A DNA stretch of 64,000 nucleotides from an uncultured Fluviicola sp. (GCF_946478805.1 NZ_CAMLDC010000024.1:8030-72029); one strand, 5' to 3'. Shown: positions 45,303-54,861, numbered from the stretch's first letter. Notes: generated from the letters alone by a model not told the origin. Translations and numbers: made by a program.

Positions 45303-46532
45303 ATGAAAGAATTGGATGTGTTAGTTATCGGTGCAGGGGCGGCTGGTTGTTTTTCAGCAATCAAGGCTTCTGAAAACTTTAAGCATGCAAAAATTGCCAT
45401 TCTGGAAAGGAACGCCAAACCATTAGCGAAGGTCAAGATTTCAGGAGGAGGAAGGTGCAATGTAACCAATGTGATATCCAATCCGGAAGAATTATCAAAA
45501 CACTACCCAAGAGGCGAGCGATTCCTGAAAAAAGCGTTTTACCAGTTTACCAGTTCGGATATGAAGACATGGCTGGAAAACAGGAATATCCCATTGAAAT
45601 TGTATCCGGACGGATGTTATTTTCCTGTGAGTAACGATTCACAAACGATTATCGATTGCTTTTTAAATGAACTAAGAAAGAATGACGTTCAGTTATTATT
45701 GAATCAACGGGTGGAAACGGTGAAAAAACTGGATTCCGGTTTATTCGAAGTTCAGACTCCGGAGGAGGTTTTTCGTTCCAAAGCAGTGATTGTTACTACC
45801 GGAGGACAACCGAAAATATCGGGCTTCGAGTTATTAAAAGCATTTGACTTGAAAATTGTTTCGCCGGTACCATCGCTATTTACTTTCAATATGCCGAATG
45901 AACCGATCAAGGAATTGATGGGAATTGTTCAGGAAAATGTATTGGTGAAGATAATCGGTGAAAAATGGACGTCAAATGGACCTTTATTGATTACGCATTG
46001 GGGGATGAGTGGTCCGGCAGTTTTGAAATCTTCCGCTTTTGGAGCACGCATTTTCGAATTGAAAGGCTACACATCACAAATTGCTGTGAATTGGACAGGA
46101 GAAGAGAACCAGGAAGCTGTTCGGGAATCCATCAATCAATTCGTCAAATCCAATAAATTGGTAGTAAATACACCACTTTATTCAGTCAAATCCCGCTTAT
46201 GGACGTATTTGGTGGAGAAAGCAGGAATTCCAAATCAGTTCAAATGCTCCGAATTAACTATAAAACACCAGAATAAGCTGTTGGAAGTGTTAGTGAACGA
46301 TTTGTATTTGATGGAAGGAAAAACGACCTTTAAAGAGGAGTTTGTAACTGCCGGTGGAATTGATCTGAATGAAATCAACGTGCAAACCATGGAATCTAAG
46401 AAGTATCCGGGACTTTTCTTCGCTGGTGAAACATTGGATATCGACGGAGTGACCGGGGGATTTAACTTTCAGGCGGCGTGGACAACGGCAGCTATTGCAG
46501 GGATGAATGTTTTAAAAAACAAGGAGGGATGA
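45303..46532 (+). CDS. NAD(P)/FAD-dependent oxidoreductase, BaiN/HI0933 family
   Basis: A 409-aa flavoprotein with an N-terminal FAD loop (VIGAGAAGCFSAI, about residues 7-19), SGGGRCNVTNV (about 45-55) and a C-terminal GETLDIDGVTGGFNFQAAW (about 378-396). The family has undefined substrates; named members (BaiN, RdsA) reduce bile acids or other compounds. The start at 45303 is preferred; the ~36 in-frame codons upstream lack conserved residues. It is coupled by an ATGA overlap to the next lipoprotein gene. Confidence 0.87.
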   Translation: MKELDVLVIGAGAAGCFSAIKASENFKHAKIAILERNAKPLAKVKISGGGRCNVTNVISNPEELSKHYPRGERFLKKAFYQFTSSDMKTWLENRNIPLKLYPDGCYFPVSNDSQTIIDCFLNELRKNDVQLLLNQRVETVKKLDSGLFEVQTPEEVFRSKAVIVTTGGQPKISGFELLKAFDLKIVSPVPSLFTFNMPNEPIKELMGIVQENVLVKIIGEKWTSNGPLLITHWGMSGPAVLKSSAFGARIFELKGYTSQIAVNWTGEENQEAVRESINQFVKSNKLVVNTPLYSVKSRLWTYLVEKAGIPNQFKCSELTIKHQNKLLEVLVNDLYLMEGKTTFKEEFVTAGGIDLNEINVQTMESKKYPGLFFAGETLDIDGVTGGFNFQAAWTTAAIAGMNVLKNKEG

Positions 46533-46867
46533 TTCGAATTAGTTTAATAATATTGCTGGGCCTGATGGTTTCGTGCCACACATCCAAAAAAGTCGTGGAA
46601 AAGCAGCCGAAAAAAGAAACGAATCAAATCCCTATTGACAAGGATGAAGTTTATCATTTGGGTGTTGTTCAGATTCTGGATTGCGGTGTGACAATCCAAA
46701 TTACATCCGGAGATTCAAAAAGCACCGTTTCTCCAACGAATCTCGATTCGAAATTCCAGGTTAACAATACGCGCCTGAAGCTAAAATTCAAACAATTGGA
46801 TGAACGGGCAACAGGATGTATGGAGTTTGTTGCGATAGAAATTCTGGACGCTTTTGTCGTTCACTGA
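46529..46867 (+). CDS. Small hypothetical lipoprotein, 112 aa
   Basis: Lipobox LMVSC (Cys16), then a Lys-rich linker and a beta-rich domain of about 75 residues with two Cys (DCGVTIQI, ATGCMEF). No family recognised. The start ATG overlaps the stop of the oxidoreductase gene (ATGA). Confidence 0.7.
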   Translation: MIRISLIILLGLMVSCHTSKKVVEKQPKKETNQIPIDKDEVYHLGVVQILDCGVTIQITSGDSKSTVSPTNLDSKFQVNNTRLKLKFKQLDERATGCMEFVAIEILDAFVVH

Positions 46868-47812
46868 TCACAGCTGATCCATCAAAACGCGATACAGTTC
46901 AATCATGGACTCAATATCCTTCTTGTAAACTTTTTCCTGTGGAGTATGCACATTGTCTTCCGGAGCACCAATAAAACACCAGTCAATAGGGAGATCGGAT
47001 TTTTGGAGAACAGAACCGTCACTTCCGCCTGCGGATTCTACTTCCAACTGGAATTTTATCCCTGAATCGTTTGCTATGGAAATGATCTTGTTCAGGTATT
47101 TTCTTCTTGGTAACATACTGTCTCTCATGGAAATTGCAACACCTCCTTTGTGAACAACACCGTGAGTAACCCATGTAATATCGCAAATCAATGCCTGAAA
47201 GACATCATAGGTATTCATCAGGTATTTTGCACATGCACCAACCGAATTCCCTCCATGTTCTTCATAAGTAGAGAATACAATTGCCCCATGTTCCATTGTT
47301 TCTGCTAATTGAAGCGCTACAAAAACACCTAAACGGTTATCGAGATATGGTGACTGGACGTATTCCTTAGTTTCTTTGAAATTCGGTTTGAATGAAAGAA
47401 GTGTCCCGCGATCAATGGTTCGGTCATGCGATAATTGAATCCGCTGTTGATTATATTCGTTTTCAAAAACCATCAGTTCACCTTCCACATCGCCTTTGGA
47501 ATCACTCCCGATCAGAATGGTTCCATCAATATTTTTAGGTCCGCCTACACGAATCAGTTCGTTGTCATAACCAACCGAATAACCGATGGTGTCCATATGT
47601 GCATAAACGGTTGTTCTAGGGTTGCCAAAAACCAGGATCAGGGCATCTTGAAAACCAAGACCGTCAATAATCCGCGGTTTCGATTTCCATTGGGAAGAAT
47701 ATTTTAGAACATATTCCTTAATGAATGCTTTGATTCGAGATTCGTCACTTGCAACTCCTTGAATGGAAATGAGTTCTTGGAGTAATTGAAATTGGCTATT
47801 GGATAATTCCAT
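46868..47812 (-). CDS. M42-type metallo-aminopeptidase
   Basis: A 314-aa zinc peptidase of the M42/M20-like clan. Metal-binding and catalytic pieces: VYAHMDTIGY (His about 71), YLDNRLGV, the Glu pair STYEEHGG, ALICDITWV and the C-terminal VHTPQEKV. It probably trims N-terminal residues of peptides in the cytoplasm. It is adjacent to, and overlaps by 17 bp, the YigZ gene on the same strand. Confidence 0.85.
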   Translation of the reverse strand: MELSNSQFQLLQELISIQGVASDESRIKAFIKEYVLKYSSQWKSKPRIIDGLGFQDALILVFGNPRTTVYAHMDTIGYSVGYDNELIRVGGPKNIDGTILIGSDSKGDVEGELMVFENEYNQQRIQLSHDRTIDRGTLLSFKPNFKETKEYVQSPYLDNRLGVFVALQLAETMEHGAIVFSTYEEHGGNSVGACAKYLMNTYDVFQALICDITWVTHGVVHKGGVAISMRDSMLPRRKYLNKIISIANDSGIKFQLEVESAGGSDGSVLQKSDLPIDWCFIGAPEDNVHTPQEKVYKKDIESMIELYRVLMDQL

Positions 47813-48428
47813 GATTTTCTATTGTAATATTTTTTTCTTCGGGAAGAAGGAGGTTCAATTCAGCAAATTGTTCCAACAAATTTAATTCTGAAACCGGGAG
47901 TTGTATGCTTAGCTTGCAAGATAGTTGAAAATCCTGATTGATAATTTTTGCCGGACCATTTTTTAAAATACTCATCACTTGTGGCATCTCATCATAATTG
48001 TAAAACAAGGTAATCAGTACTTCATCTTCCTGTTCGATGATTTGAGCATTCTCAAGTGCCTCTTTGGATGCAGTTCTGTATGCGTTGATCAGGCCACCAA
48101 CCCCAAGGTTTACACCTCCGTAATAGCGAACGACAGCAATTAGAATATTGGTCAGATCAAATGATTGTATTTGTCCGAAAATAGGAGCTCCTGCTGAATT
48201 GGAAGGTTCACCATCATCACTTGCTCGATACTTTTTTTTGTCACTCCCCAGGCGAAATGCAGAACAAACATGAACAGCCTGGTAATGTTCTTTTCGAAGA
48301 CGTTGGATATGTTCCTTGATTTCTTCTTCCGTTTTGCAGGGAATGGCAAATGCAAGAAACTTAGAGCCTTTCTCTTTGTAGAAACCTTCACTTTGTTCTG
48401 TAATTGTTTTGAATTTGCTTTCTTGCAT
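47796..48428 (-). CDS. YigZ/IMPACT-family protein
   Basis: A 210-aa protein with an N-terminal UPF0029 domain (KGSKFLAFAIPC, KKYRASDDGEPSNSAGAPI, VRYYGGVNLGVGGL) and a C-terminal DUF1949-like part. It belongs to the E. coli YigZ / eukaryotic IMPACT family; in bacteria its role in translation control is not settled. Overlaps the peptidase gene by 17 bp. Confidence 0.9.
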   Translation of the reverse strand: MQESKFKTITEQSEGFYKEKGSKFLAFAIPCKTEEEIKEHIQRLRKEHYQAVHVCSAFRLGSDKKKYRASDDGEPSNSAGAPIFGQIQSFDLTNILIAVVRYYGGVNLGVGGLINAYRTASKEALENAQIIEQEDEVLITLFYNYDEMPQVMSILKNGPAKIINQDFQLSCKLSIQLPVSELNLLEQFAELNLLLPEEKNITIENHGIIQ

Positions 48429-48615
48429 GAAGTGGCAAAGGTACGAAGAATGTGAATTAGGAGATCAATGGTAATGAAACCGGTTTATGAAATCTTACAC
48501 CTTATTTTATCAAACGATTGATATATAGTTGTTTAATTGTGATTCTGTTCGCTTCTTTGCGAACACGCGAATTTTAAAATTCTGAAATTTTCGATCTGAT
48601 TTCACCGGGTAAAAA

Positions 48616-48641
48616 AATGGCTGCCTTTTCAGACAGCCATT
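48616..48641 (-). terminator. Terminator of dnaA
   Basis: AATGGCTG and CAGCCATT pair around 10 nt; on the minus strand a run of T follows. It lies just past the dnaA stop codon. Confidence 0.75.
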
Positions 48642-48647
48642 CGGATA

Positions 48648-50078
48648 TTATTGAATAGTCAATTTCTTTTCAAGGTCTTCCAGGTAAACCCGGAACTGTT
48701 TGTCCGTCTCAGAAAGATTGATCACCGTTCTGCAGGCATGAAGAACCGTTGCGTGGTCTTTTCCGCCACAATGAGCTCCAATACTTGCTAAAGATGATTT
48801 GGTCATTTTTTTGGAGAAATACATGGAAATCTGACGAGCCTGAACCACTTCGCGCTTGCGTGTTTTTGATTTCAACATCTCAATAGGCAAATCGAAGTAA
48901 TCACAAACTACTTTTTGGATGTAATCGATTGAAACCTCACGGGCAGTGTTCTTCACAAACTTGTCGATCATTTGTTTCGCCAAGTCAAGCGTAATCGCTT
49001 TTTTGTTCAATGAAGCCTGAGCAAGAAGGGAAGTCATAGCGCCTTCCATTTCACGGATGTTTGTATTGATACTGTATGCCAGGTATTCAACCACCTCACG
49101 TGGAAGTTCGATACCGCTACCATACATTTTCTTCTCCATGATTGCAATACGTGTTTCCAAATCAGGTGTGGAAAGATCTGCAGACAATCCCCATTTGAAA
49201 CGGGATAATAAGCGTTGCTCCATTCCTTGCATCTCAACAGGCGGTTTATCCGATGTTAAAATGATCTGTTTTCCGTTTTGGTGTAAATGGTTGAAGATAT
49301 GGAAGAATACATCTTGCGTTTTTTCTTTCCCGGAAAAGAACTGGACATCATCAATGATCAGAACATCGATCATTTGATAGAAATGAATGAAATCATTTGT
49401 CGTTTGATTACGGACAGCATCAATAAACTGGTGAGCAAATTTCTCAGAACTAACGTAAAGTACCGTTTTATTCGGGAATTGATTTTTAACTCCAATACCG
49501 ATTGAATGTGCCAAATGCGTTTTCCCTAAACCAACTCCACCGTAAATCAACAACGGATTGAAAGCTGTTCCTCCCGGTTTGTTTGCTACTGCATAACCGG
49601 CAGAACGTGCCAATCGGTTGCAATCTCCTTCTACAAAATTCTCGAACGAGTATGCCGGATTCAAGTTCGAATCAACGTTCACTTTCTTTAATCCCGGAAT
49701 GATAAATGGATTCTTGATCGGATTATCGCTGATATTCAAGGGCATCGTTACAGGAGCATTCTTCACTGCTTTCTTATTGGAAGCAGGAAGTTTTACCGTG
49801 TAAGGATTTGAATTGCTGGCAGAATTTTCCATAACAATACTGTATTCCAAATGCCCTTCCTGGCCAAGCTCTTTCTTAATTACTTTTTTCAATAAAGTAA
49901 TGTAATGCTCTTCCAACCATTCGTAAAAAAAGTGAGATGGAACTTGTATTGTCAGAATGTTGTTTTCAAGCTTTACGGGAACAATCGGTTCAAACCAAGT
50001 CTTGTAGGCTTGAATCGGTAAATTATCCTTGATAACTTTCAGACAGGAATTCCAAATAGCGTCATGGTTGGCACTCAT
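48648..50078 (-). CDS. dnaA: Chromosomal replication initiator DnaA
   Basis: AAA+ protein that melts the origin. 476 aa. Domain I is at about 1-90, a linker follows, then the AAA+ domain with Walker A GGVGLGKTHLA (about 178-188), Walker B VLIIDDVQFF (about 238-247) and RLLSRFKWGL. The C-terminal DNA-binding domain is at about 370-476, with GGKDHATVLHACRTV as the DnaA-box motif. Its 430-bp upstream region may contain the origin or only the promoter. Confidence 0.97.
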   Translation of the reverse strand: MSANHDAIWNSCLKVIKDNLPIQAYKTWFEPIVPVKLENNILTIQVPSHFFYEWLEEHYITLLKKVIKKELGQEGHLEYSIVMENSASNSNPYTVKLPASNKKAVKNAPVTMPLNISDNPIKNPFIIPGLKKVNVDSNLNPAYSFENFVEGDCNRLARSAGYAVANKPGGTAFNPLLIYGGVGLGKTHLAHSIGIGVKNQFPNKTVLYVSSEKFAHQFIDAVRNQTTNDFIHFYQMIDVLIIDDVQFFSGKEKTQDVFFHIFNHLHQNGKQIILTSDKPPVEMQGMEQRLLSRFKWGLSADLSTPDLETRIAIMEKKMYGSGIELPREVVEYLAYSINTNIREMEGAMTSLLAQASLNKKAITLDLAKQMIDKFVKNTAREVSIDYIQKVVCDYFDLPIEMLKSKTRKREVVQARQISMYFSKKMTKSSLASIGAHCGGKDHATVLHACRTVINLSETDKQFRVYLEDLEKKLTIQ

Positions 50079-50509
50079 TTAGCAGGGGTATTTAAACGTT
50101 TATAATAATATGTTAATAAAAAAATAATCAGCGTAATAGATTCATAGCTTAACTGTTAAGCCGTAGAATTTTTAAGTGAGCAAATATTCTCATAAAAAAG
50201 TGAAAAAAAAAGTCGTTTGGGGGTTGATTATTTGAAAAGTTTTGCTTTGTATTGAAGTAATCCTTTAATATCAGCTTTTAATTTTTTTAAAACTGACTGA
50301 TTGTTCGATGAATATCCGAATTTTATAGTTAAATGTTAAATTTTGATATTTAAACACAAAAAATCACCCTTCTTCAAAGATACAAAATTAGATTGCATTA
50401 ACCTTCACTTAATGTTCCCAAAATATCATTTAAGCACATTTAATTTCTAATCGAAAATCTGAAAAATAGTTACGACATTTAACCAAATTTATTTAGAACA
50501 GAATATTTC
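50079..50509. other. AT-rich region upstream of dnaA
   Basis: No gene is seen. The stretch is AT-rich, with T-rich runs and GTTAA words, but I find no canonical TTATCCACA boxes, so it is not a proven origin. Minus-strand -7 candidates TATCTTTG (50375-50382) and TAATTTTG (50383-50390) suggest a dnaA transcript with a ~290-nt leader. Confidence 0.45.
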
Positions 50510-50926
50510 ATGAAAACTTCATTTGAATTCCCTACAAAGGTGCGTGTAAGATATGGCGAAACAGACCAGATGGGTTATTGCTATTATGGAAATTACGCTG
50601 CGTATTTTGAAGTAGGAAGAGTGGAGGCGATGCGTTCTTTAGGGATGAGCTATCGTGAATTGGAAGAAAGCGGAGTGATGTTGCCTGTGAGTCATTTTGA
50701 GGTGGATTATTTTAAACCCGCATTATATGATGATGAATTGACAATTGTGACAGCGATTACGGAATTGAAAGGGCCGCGCTTGTTTTTCGAATATACATTG
50801 TACAATGAAAAGCAAGAATGTTTGAGTAAGGCGAAAACAACTTTGGTATTTGTTTCAAAGGAAAGTATGAGACCGATTGCTCCTCCGATGGCTTTTGTTG
50901 AATTAATGGAAAAACACCATGCTTGA
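50510..50926 (+). CDS. YbgC/4HBT-type acyl-CoA thioesterase
   Basis: A 138-aa hotdog-fold protein: VRYGETDQMGYCYYGNYAAYFEVGR at the N-terminus (split here only to describe it; Asp of ETDQMG is the catalytic position), then LPVSHFEVDYFKPA. Hydrolyses short acyl-CoA thioesters. It overlaps the arginase-family gene by 8 bp and is likely its operon partner. Confidence 0.9.
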   Translation: MKTSFEFPTKVRVRYGETDQMGYCYYGNYAAYFEVGRVEAMRSLGMSYRELEESGVMLPVSHFEVDYFKPALYDDELTIVTAITELKGPRLFFEYTLYNEKQECLSKAKTTLVFVSKESMRPIAPPMAFVELMEKHHA

Positions 50927-51908
50927 ATCGACTTACTTTAAACTGCAGTTTCCGGATGAGACGGATTTGAAACGTTGGCTTACGGAAAGGGATGGCGAAA
51001 TCCGGATTGGTCAGAATGTAGCGTTTCGTTCATCTGCCGGGCCGGAAAGCTGGAAAGAAAAAAAGTTTCATATCATTGGGGTAAAAGAAGATATCGGTCC
51101 GAGGTTAAATGGCGGAAAAGGTGGTTCTCAGGCTGCTTTCGAGGCATTCATCCCACGATTTTTGGCTGTGCAGTCCAACCAGTTTTTAACCGGGAATTCT
51201 ATTTGTATTCATGGATGCATCGATTTGCGCGAACCGATAGATGCAATTTCCCATATGCATGTGGATGATCTGGATTATTTGCTTTCGGCTTGGGTGAAAG
51301 AGGTGGTTGATGCCGGAGGTATTCCGATTGTGATAGGTGGCGGACATAATAATGCATACCCGATCATAAAAGGAGTTTCAGAATCAGTTGGTCTTGCCAT
51401 ATCTGTTGTGAATTTGGATCCTCACGCAGACACACGTGTGATGGAAGGCAGACATTCCGGTAATCCGTTTTCCTATGCATATGAATACGGTTTTTTAGGT
51501 CATTATTCTGTTTTAGGGTTGCATGAATCGTATAACAATCAGTTTATCCTGGATCACCTCAACGAAATGAAAGCTTTCTTTACATTTTATGAGTCCTGGT
51601 TGGAAAAACCTTTCAAGTTCCAGGCTGATATCGATAAAGTGTATGATTCCCAATTCCAAACGGTGATGGGAGTTGAGTTGGATATGGATGCGATTGCCTA
51701 CATGCCATCGAGTGCTTTTACTCCTTCTGGAATTACAGTCGACCAAGCACGAATCTATGTCCGGAAAATGGCCTCTCTTGAAAAGGTGTGTTACCTGCAT
51801 TTGCCTGAAGCTGCTCCTAAAAATGAAATGGAAGAGTTGATTATCGGTAAAGCGCTTGCTTATCTGGTGACAGATTTTGTAAAAGAGTATCAAAAACATC
51901 ATCTTTAA
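50919..51908 (+). CDS. Arginase/formimidoylglutamase-family ureohydrolase
   Basis: A 329-aa Mn-dependent ureohydrolase. Metal motifs: GGGHNNAYP (His ligand), NLDPHADTR (in place of the usual DAHxD) and GVELDMDAIAYMPSS (DxD). These substitutions fit formimidoylglutamase (HutG) relatives in Bacteroidota, but other hut genes are not in the window. It could cleave N-formimidoyl-glutamate or a related guanidino compound. Confidence 0.85.
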   Translation: MLESTYFKLQFPDETDLKRWLTERDGEIRIGQNVAFRSSAGPESWKEKKFHIIGVKEDIGPRLNGGKGGSQAAFEAFIPRFLAVQSNQFLTGNSICIHGCIDLREPIDAISHMHVDDLDYLLSAWVKEVVDAGGIPIVIGGGHNNAYPIIKGVSESVGLAISVVNLDPHADTRVMEGRHSGNPFSYAYEYGFLGHYSVLGLHESYNNQFILDHLNEMKAFFTFYESWLEKPFKFQADIDKVYDSQFQTVMGVELDMDAIAYMPSSAFTPSGITVDQARIYVRKMASLEKVCYLHLPEAAPKNEMEELIIGKALAYLVTDFVKEYQKHHL

Positions 51909-51924
51909 TTCGTAATATTGATTT

Positions 51925-54165
51925 GTGGCTGCACTCCGAGATATTACTTCAAATACAATCCAATTCATAAGGGTCTTTTTTCCATTGGTTTTATTGGCTC
52001 ACCATTTGAAGCATAATTTGCTCGGATTTTTCTATTGGGTATTCTTCTTTTTGTTGATTTCAGATAAGGTTGGGGTCGGGTTTGGCTTGTCTTATTTGTT
52101 TTTATCTCCTGAATATCAGGGCAACACCAGTTTTTTCTCATTTCTTCTGATTGGTTTTTCATTTGGCGGACTAACGATGGCGTTCCATTCATATTCCTAT
52201 ATGAGATTGGCTTCCCGTTTCCCGTTTTTAGCAATGGTTAACAAGCCGTTTGTGCGGTTTTGCATCAATAATAGTGTGATTCCAACATTATTTATCGTCT
52301 TTTTTATTATTCGGATCGTCAGTTTTCAGAGAACGGAAGAGTTCGAATCGTGGTTGAATGTGTTTCTCTTTGTCGCGGGATTTCTGATCGGTTTTTTCCT
52401 TTTTGTAGGGATTGCGTTGCTTTATTTTTTTCCGATCAATAAAAATCTGTTTGAATTGAAGCGTTATGACGAAGATAAGTCAACACGGAACGATCGCTGG
52501 ATGCGGTTTGGAAAACGCAATCGAATCAAGGTGAAAGGTGCAAACAGGCAACGCTTGTATTGGTACGTCGGGAGAAGATTCCGGGTTCAGCAGTGTCGTT
52601 CCACAAGACATTACGCACAATCGTTATTGCAATCGGTTTTTGATCAGAATCGAATTTCAACCACGGTCTTCGAAATAGTGACGATTATGACTTTTGTGCT
52701 GATTGGCCTGTTCGGAGGAAAAACATTCCTGGATGTCCCGGCCGGAGTGAGTGTGGTATTACTCTTGACCATTATCCTGATGTTGCTTAGTGCGCTTCAG
52801 ACTTGGTTGAGGGTTTGGGCTTATCCCATTATTATTTTATGTTTCCTATTGATGAACTATCTGTCAAATACGGTAGATGTTTTCAAGTTTCAAACACAGG
52901 CATATGGGTTGTCTTATGATCATACGGCTGTTTACTCGGATTCTGCTATTTATGAGTTGAGTAAGGACGGAAGGCAACGTGCCGATGATTATATGGATTA
53001 CATTTCGTACCTGGAAAGTTGGAAGAAACAAACTGGGGAAGAAAAACCGCTTTTGGTTATTGTGAATACTTCCGGTGGAGGTTCGCGCAGCGCTTCCTGG
53101 GTCTACCAGGTTCTCCGGATGTGTGATTCTTTAAGTGGTTTCAAGTCGTCCAGGCACATTGCAATGATGACCGGTGCTTCCGGTGGTACGGTTGGGGCAT
53201 CTTATTACCGTTCGCTTTTACTGGAAAATTACCAGACGAAAAAGGTCAATTTCAATGACAAAAAGTATTTTGAGGAGATTTCCCAGGACTTGTTGAATAA
53301 ACTGTCATTTGCGGCATCGACAAACGACCTCTTCTTTCGCTATCAATCCAGTTTTGAGGATTCTGAATACAGCTATGACAGGGCAATGGCTTTTGAGTCG
53401 GATTTGAATGAAAATACCGGTCAGCGACTGAATAAACCCTTACTGTATTTCAAAGTCTTCGAGAAACAAGGGGTTATCCCGAATCTGATCCTGACTCCTT
53501 CGGTGGTGAACGATGGAAGAAGGATCCTGATTTCATCATTAGGGTTAAGCTTTTTAATGGATTCTGCTTCACCTTCGCCGGAAATGAATCACGTCCAGGA
53601 AAACGTGGATATTCATCTCCTGCTCAAAAATCAAAGTTCTGAAAAGCTACGTTTATCTTCTGCCTTGCGCATGAATGCATCGTTCCCTTATGTTTTGCCA
53701 ATGACAAGTTTGCCAACCACTCCGGAAGTTCAGCTAATGGATGCAGGAGCGCGTGATAATTTCGGGACGAAGATTACTGTTCAGTGGCTGATGAAACTGG
53801 AATCTTGGATCAGCAAGAATACCAGTGGAGTAGTTATTCTGCAGATCCGGGACAATAAACGAATCATGTATAATGAGCATACGCGTTCATTCGGGCTTTT
53901 TGATAAGTTCACAACACCGATTTCGAATGTGTTCACCAACTTCCCCAGAATCCAGGATTATGACCAGGATGAGTTGCTTCGTGCAACAATGGGGAAATAC
54001 AATGTTCCTATTCAGACAGTTAATTTGAATCTGAGAGAATTGCAAAAGGATCGGATCAGCCTTTCCTGGCATCTCACTAAACATGAAAAACTAAAAGTTC
54101 TGGCAGCAATCAAGCGTTCATCCAACGTGAAGGAATTTGAAAGGTATCTGAAACTCTTGAATTGA
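51925..54165 (+). CDS. Membrane patatin-like phospholipase, 746 aa
   Basis: N-terminal half with about eight membrane helices (within residues 10-330) and a C-terminal cytoplasmic or periplasmic patatin domain (about 365-740). The catalytic motifs are intact: TSGGGSRSA oxyanion loop, GASGG with nucleophile Ser419 and DAG with Asp606. It therefore contrasts with the patatin-like protein at 16844-17659, in which both catalytic residues are lost. It is a lipid hydrolase in all likelihood. Start is GTG at 51925. Ends at the inverted repeat 54163-54272. Confidence 0.82.
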   Translation: MAALRDITSNTIQFIRVFFPLVLLAHHLKHNLLGFFYWVFFFLLISDKVGVGFGLSYLFLSPEYQGNTSFFSFLLIGFSFGGLTMAFHSYSYMRLASRFPFLAMVNKPFVRFCINNSVIPTLFIVFFIIRIVSFQRTEEFESWLNVFLFVAGFLIGFFLFVGIALLYFFPINKNLFELKRYDEDKSTRNDRWMRFGKRNRIKVKGANRQRLYWYVGRRFRVQQCRSTRHYAQSLLQSVFDQNRISTTVFEIVTIMTFVLIGLFGGKTFLDVPAGVSVVLLLTIILMLLSALQTWLRVWAYPIIILCFLLMNYLSNTVDVFKFQTQAYGLSYDHTAVYSDSAIYELSKDGRQRADDYMDYISYLESWKKQTGEEKPLLVIVNTSGGGSRSASWVYQVLRMCDSLSGFKSSRHIAMMTGASGGTVGASYYRSLLLENYQTKKVNFNDKKYFEEISQDLLNKLSFAASTNDLFFRYQSSFEDSEYSYDRAMAFESDLNENTGQRLNKPLLYFKVFEKQGVIPNLILTPSVVNDGRRILISSLGLSFLMDSASPSPEMNHVQENVDIHLLLKNQSSEKLRLSSALRMNASFPYVLPMTSLPTTPEVQLMDAGARDNFGTKITVQWLMKLESWISKNTSGVVILQIRDNKRIMYNEHTRSFGLFDKFTTPISNVFTNFPRIQDYDQDELLRATMGKYNVPIQTVNLNLRELQKDRISLSWHLTKHEKLKVLAAIKRSSNVKEFERYLKLLN

Positions 54166-54272
54166 AAATTGAGAATGAGAATTGAAAAGTAAATTACATT
54201 TATCTTCTTTTGCGGATTTATCGAAAGCAGTGCTTTCTCTTCTTTTCAATTCTCAATCTTGCATTTTCAATT
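54163..54272. repeat. Inverted repeat joining two convergent genes
   Basis: Left arm AATTGAAAATTGAGAATGAG (from 54160) starts inside the stop codon of the patatin gene; the right arm (54242-54272) ends in the stop codon of the convergent gene. A smaller GAAAGCA-TGCTTTC hairpin sits in the loop. Member of the AATTGAAAAT family. Confidence 0.7.
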
Positions 54273-54861
54273 AATCATGATCCCACTTCCGCTTCGTTGA
54301 TCCTGCTGTTTCGGTAATGATCCATCCCTTTGATTTTGCTTCTTTGAAAAGGTATTTCCTCAATTTCCGGGGGTAAAAGAATTTCCAGGTCATTCTGCTT
54401 CTCGAAAGATCTTTCGTAACATCTGCCAGCGACAATAAATGATAACAGGCTGCTGCACATCTCATTCCGAAGAAAGCGTAGGGATAAGGTCCTTCTTTCA
54501 GAAAAGGTTTCGAATCAGCGAGTAGTTTTTGTTTTTGAGCCGGACTTATGGGAATAAAAACCTGACAGGTTTTGGTGGTGTCTGCCCGAAAAGTCCGGTA
54601 AAATTGTTTAGTACTCGAAATGAGATATCTGCCGGTATCCGAGTTGATATTTGTAGCAACGACTCTTCCTCCCGGAACAAAATGCATCACACTGTCTTTT
54701 CCAAGTCGCAGGCCGATATGTCCGCCCAGTTTACCTCCGAACCAATGCCTTTCGCTTTCAACAAGTGGTTTAGAGCCGTAAATGACTTCTACAACCAAAG
54801 TGTCCGATTGAGAAATGGATGGTAATGGGATCAGTATCAAAAAGAGAACGAGCGATTTCAT
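54271..54861 (-). CDS. Exported protein, possible permuted NlpC/P60-like fold
   Basis: A 196-aa protein with signal peptide (about 1-18, SISQ). GGHIGLRL (His48) followed far downstream by MRCAAACYHLL (Cys135, Cys139) has the order His...Cys seen in circularly permuted NlpC/P60 (YiiX-like) hydrolases. This suggests a papain-like amidase or hydrolase. The match is weak and the family is not confirmed. The Met at 54861 gives the best signal peptide; an in-frame Met at 54885 adds eight residues. Confidence 0.5.
   Translation of the reverse strand: MKSLVLFLILIPLPSISQSDTLVVEVIYGSKPLVESERHWFGGKLGGHIGLRLGKDSVMHFVPGGRVVATNINSDTGRYLISSTKQFYRTFRADTTKTCQVFIPISPAQKQKLLADSKPFLKEGPYPYAFFGMRCAAACYHLLSLADVTKDLSRSRMTWKFFYPRKLRKYLFKEAKSKGWIITETAGSTKRKWDHD

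Noticed and set aside
50079..50509. Calling the dnaA upstream region oriC
   Set aside because: No canonical DnaA boxes seen; location alone is not enough.
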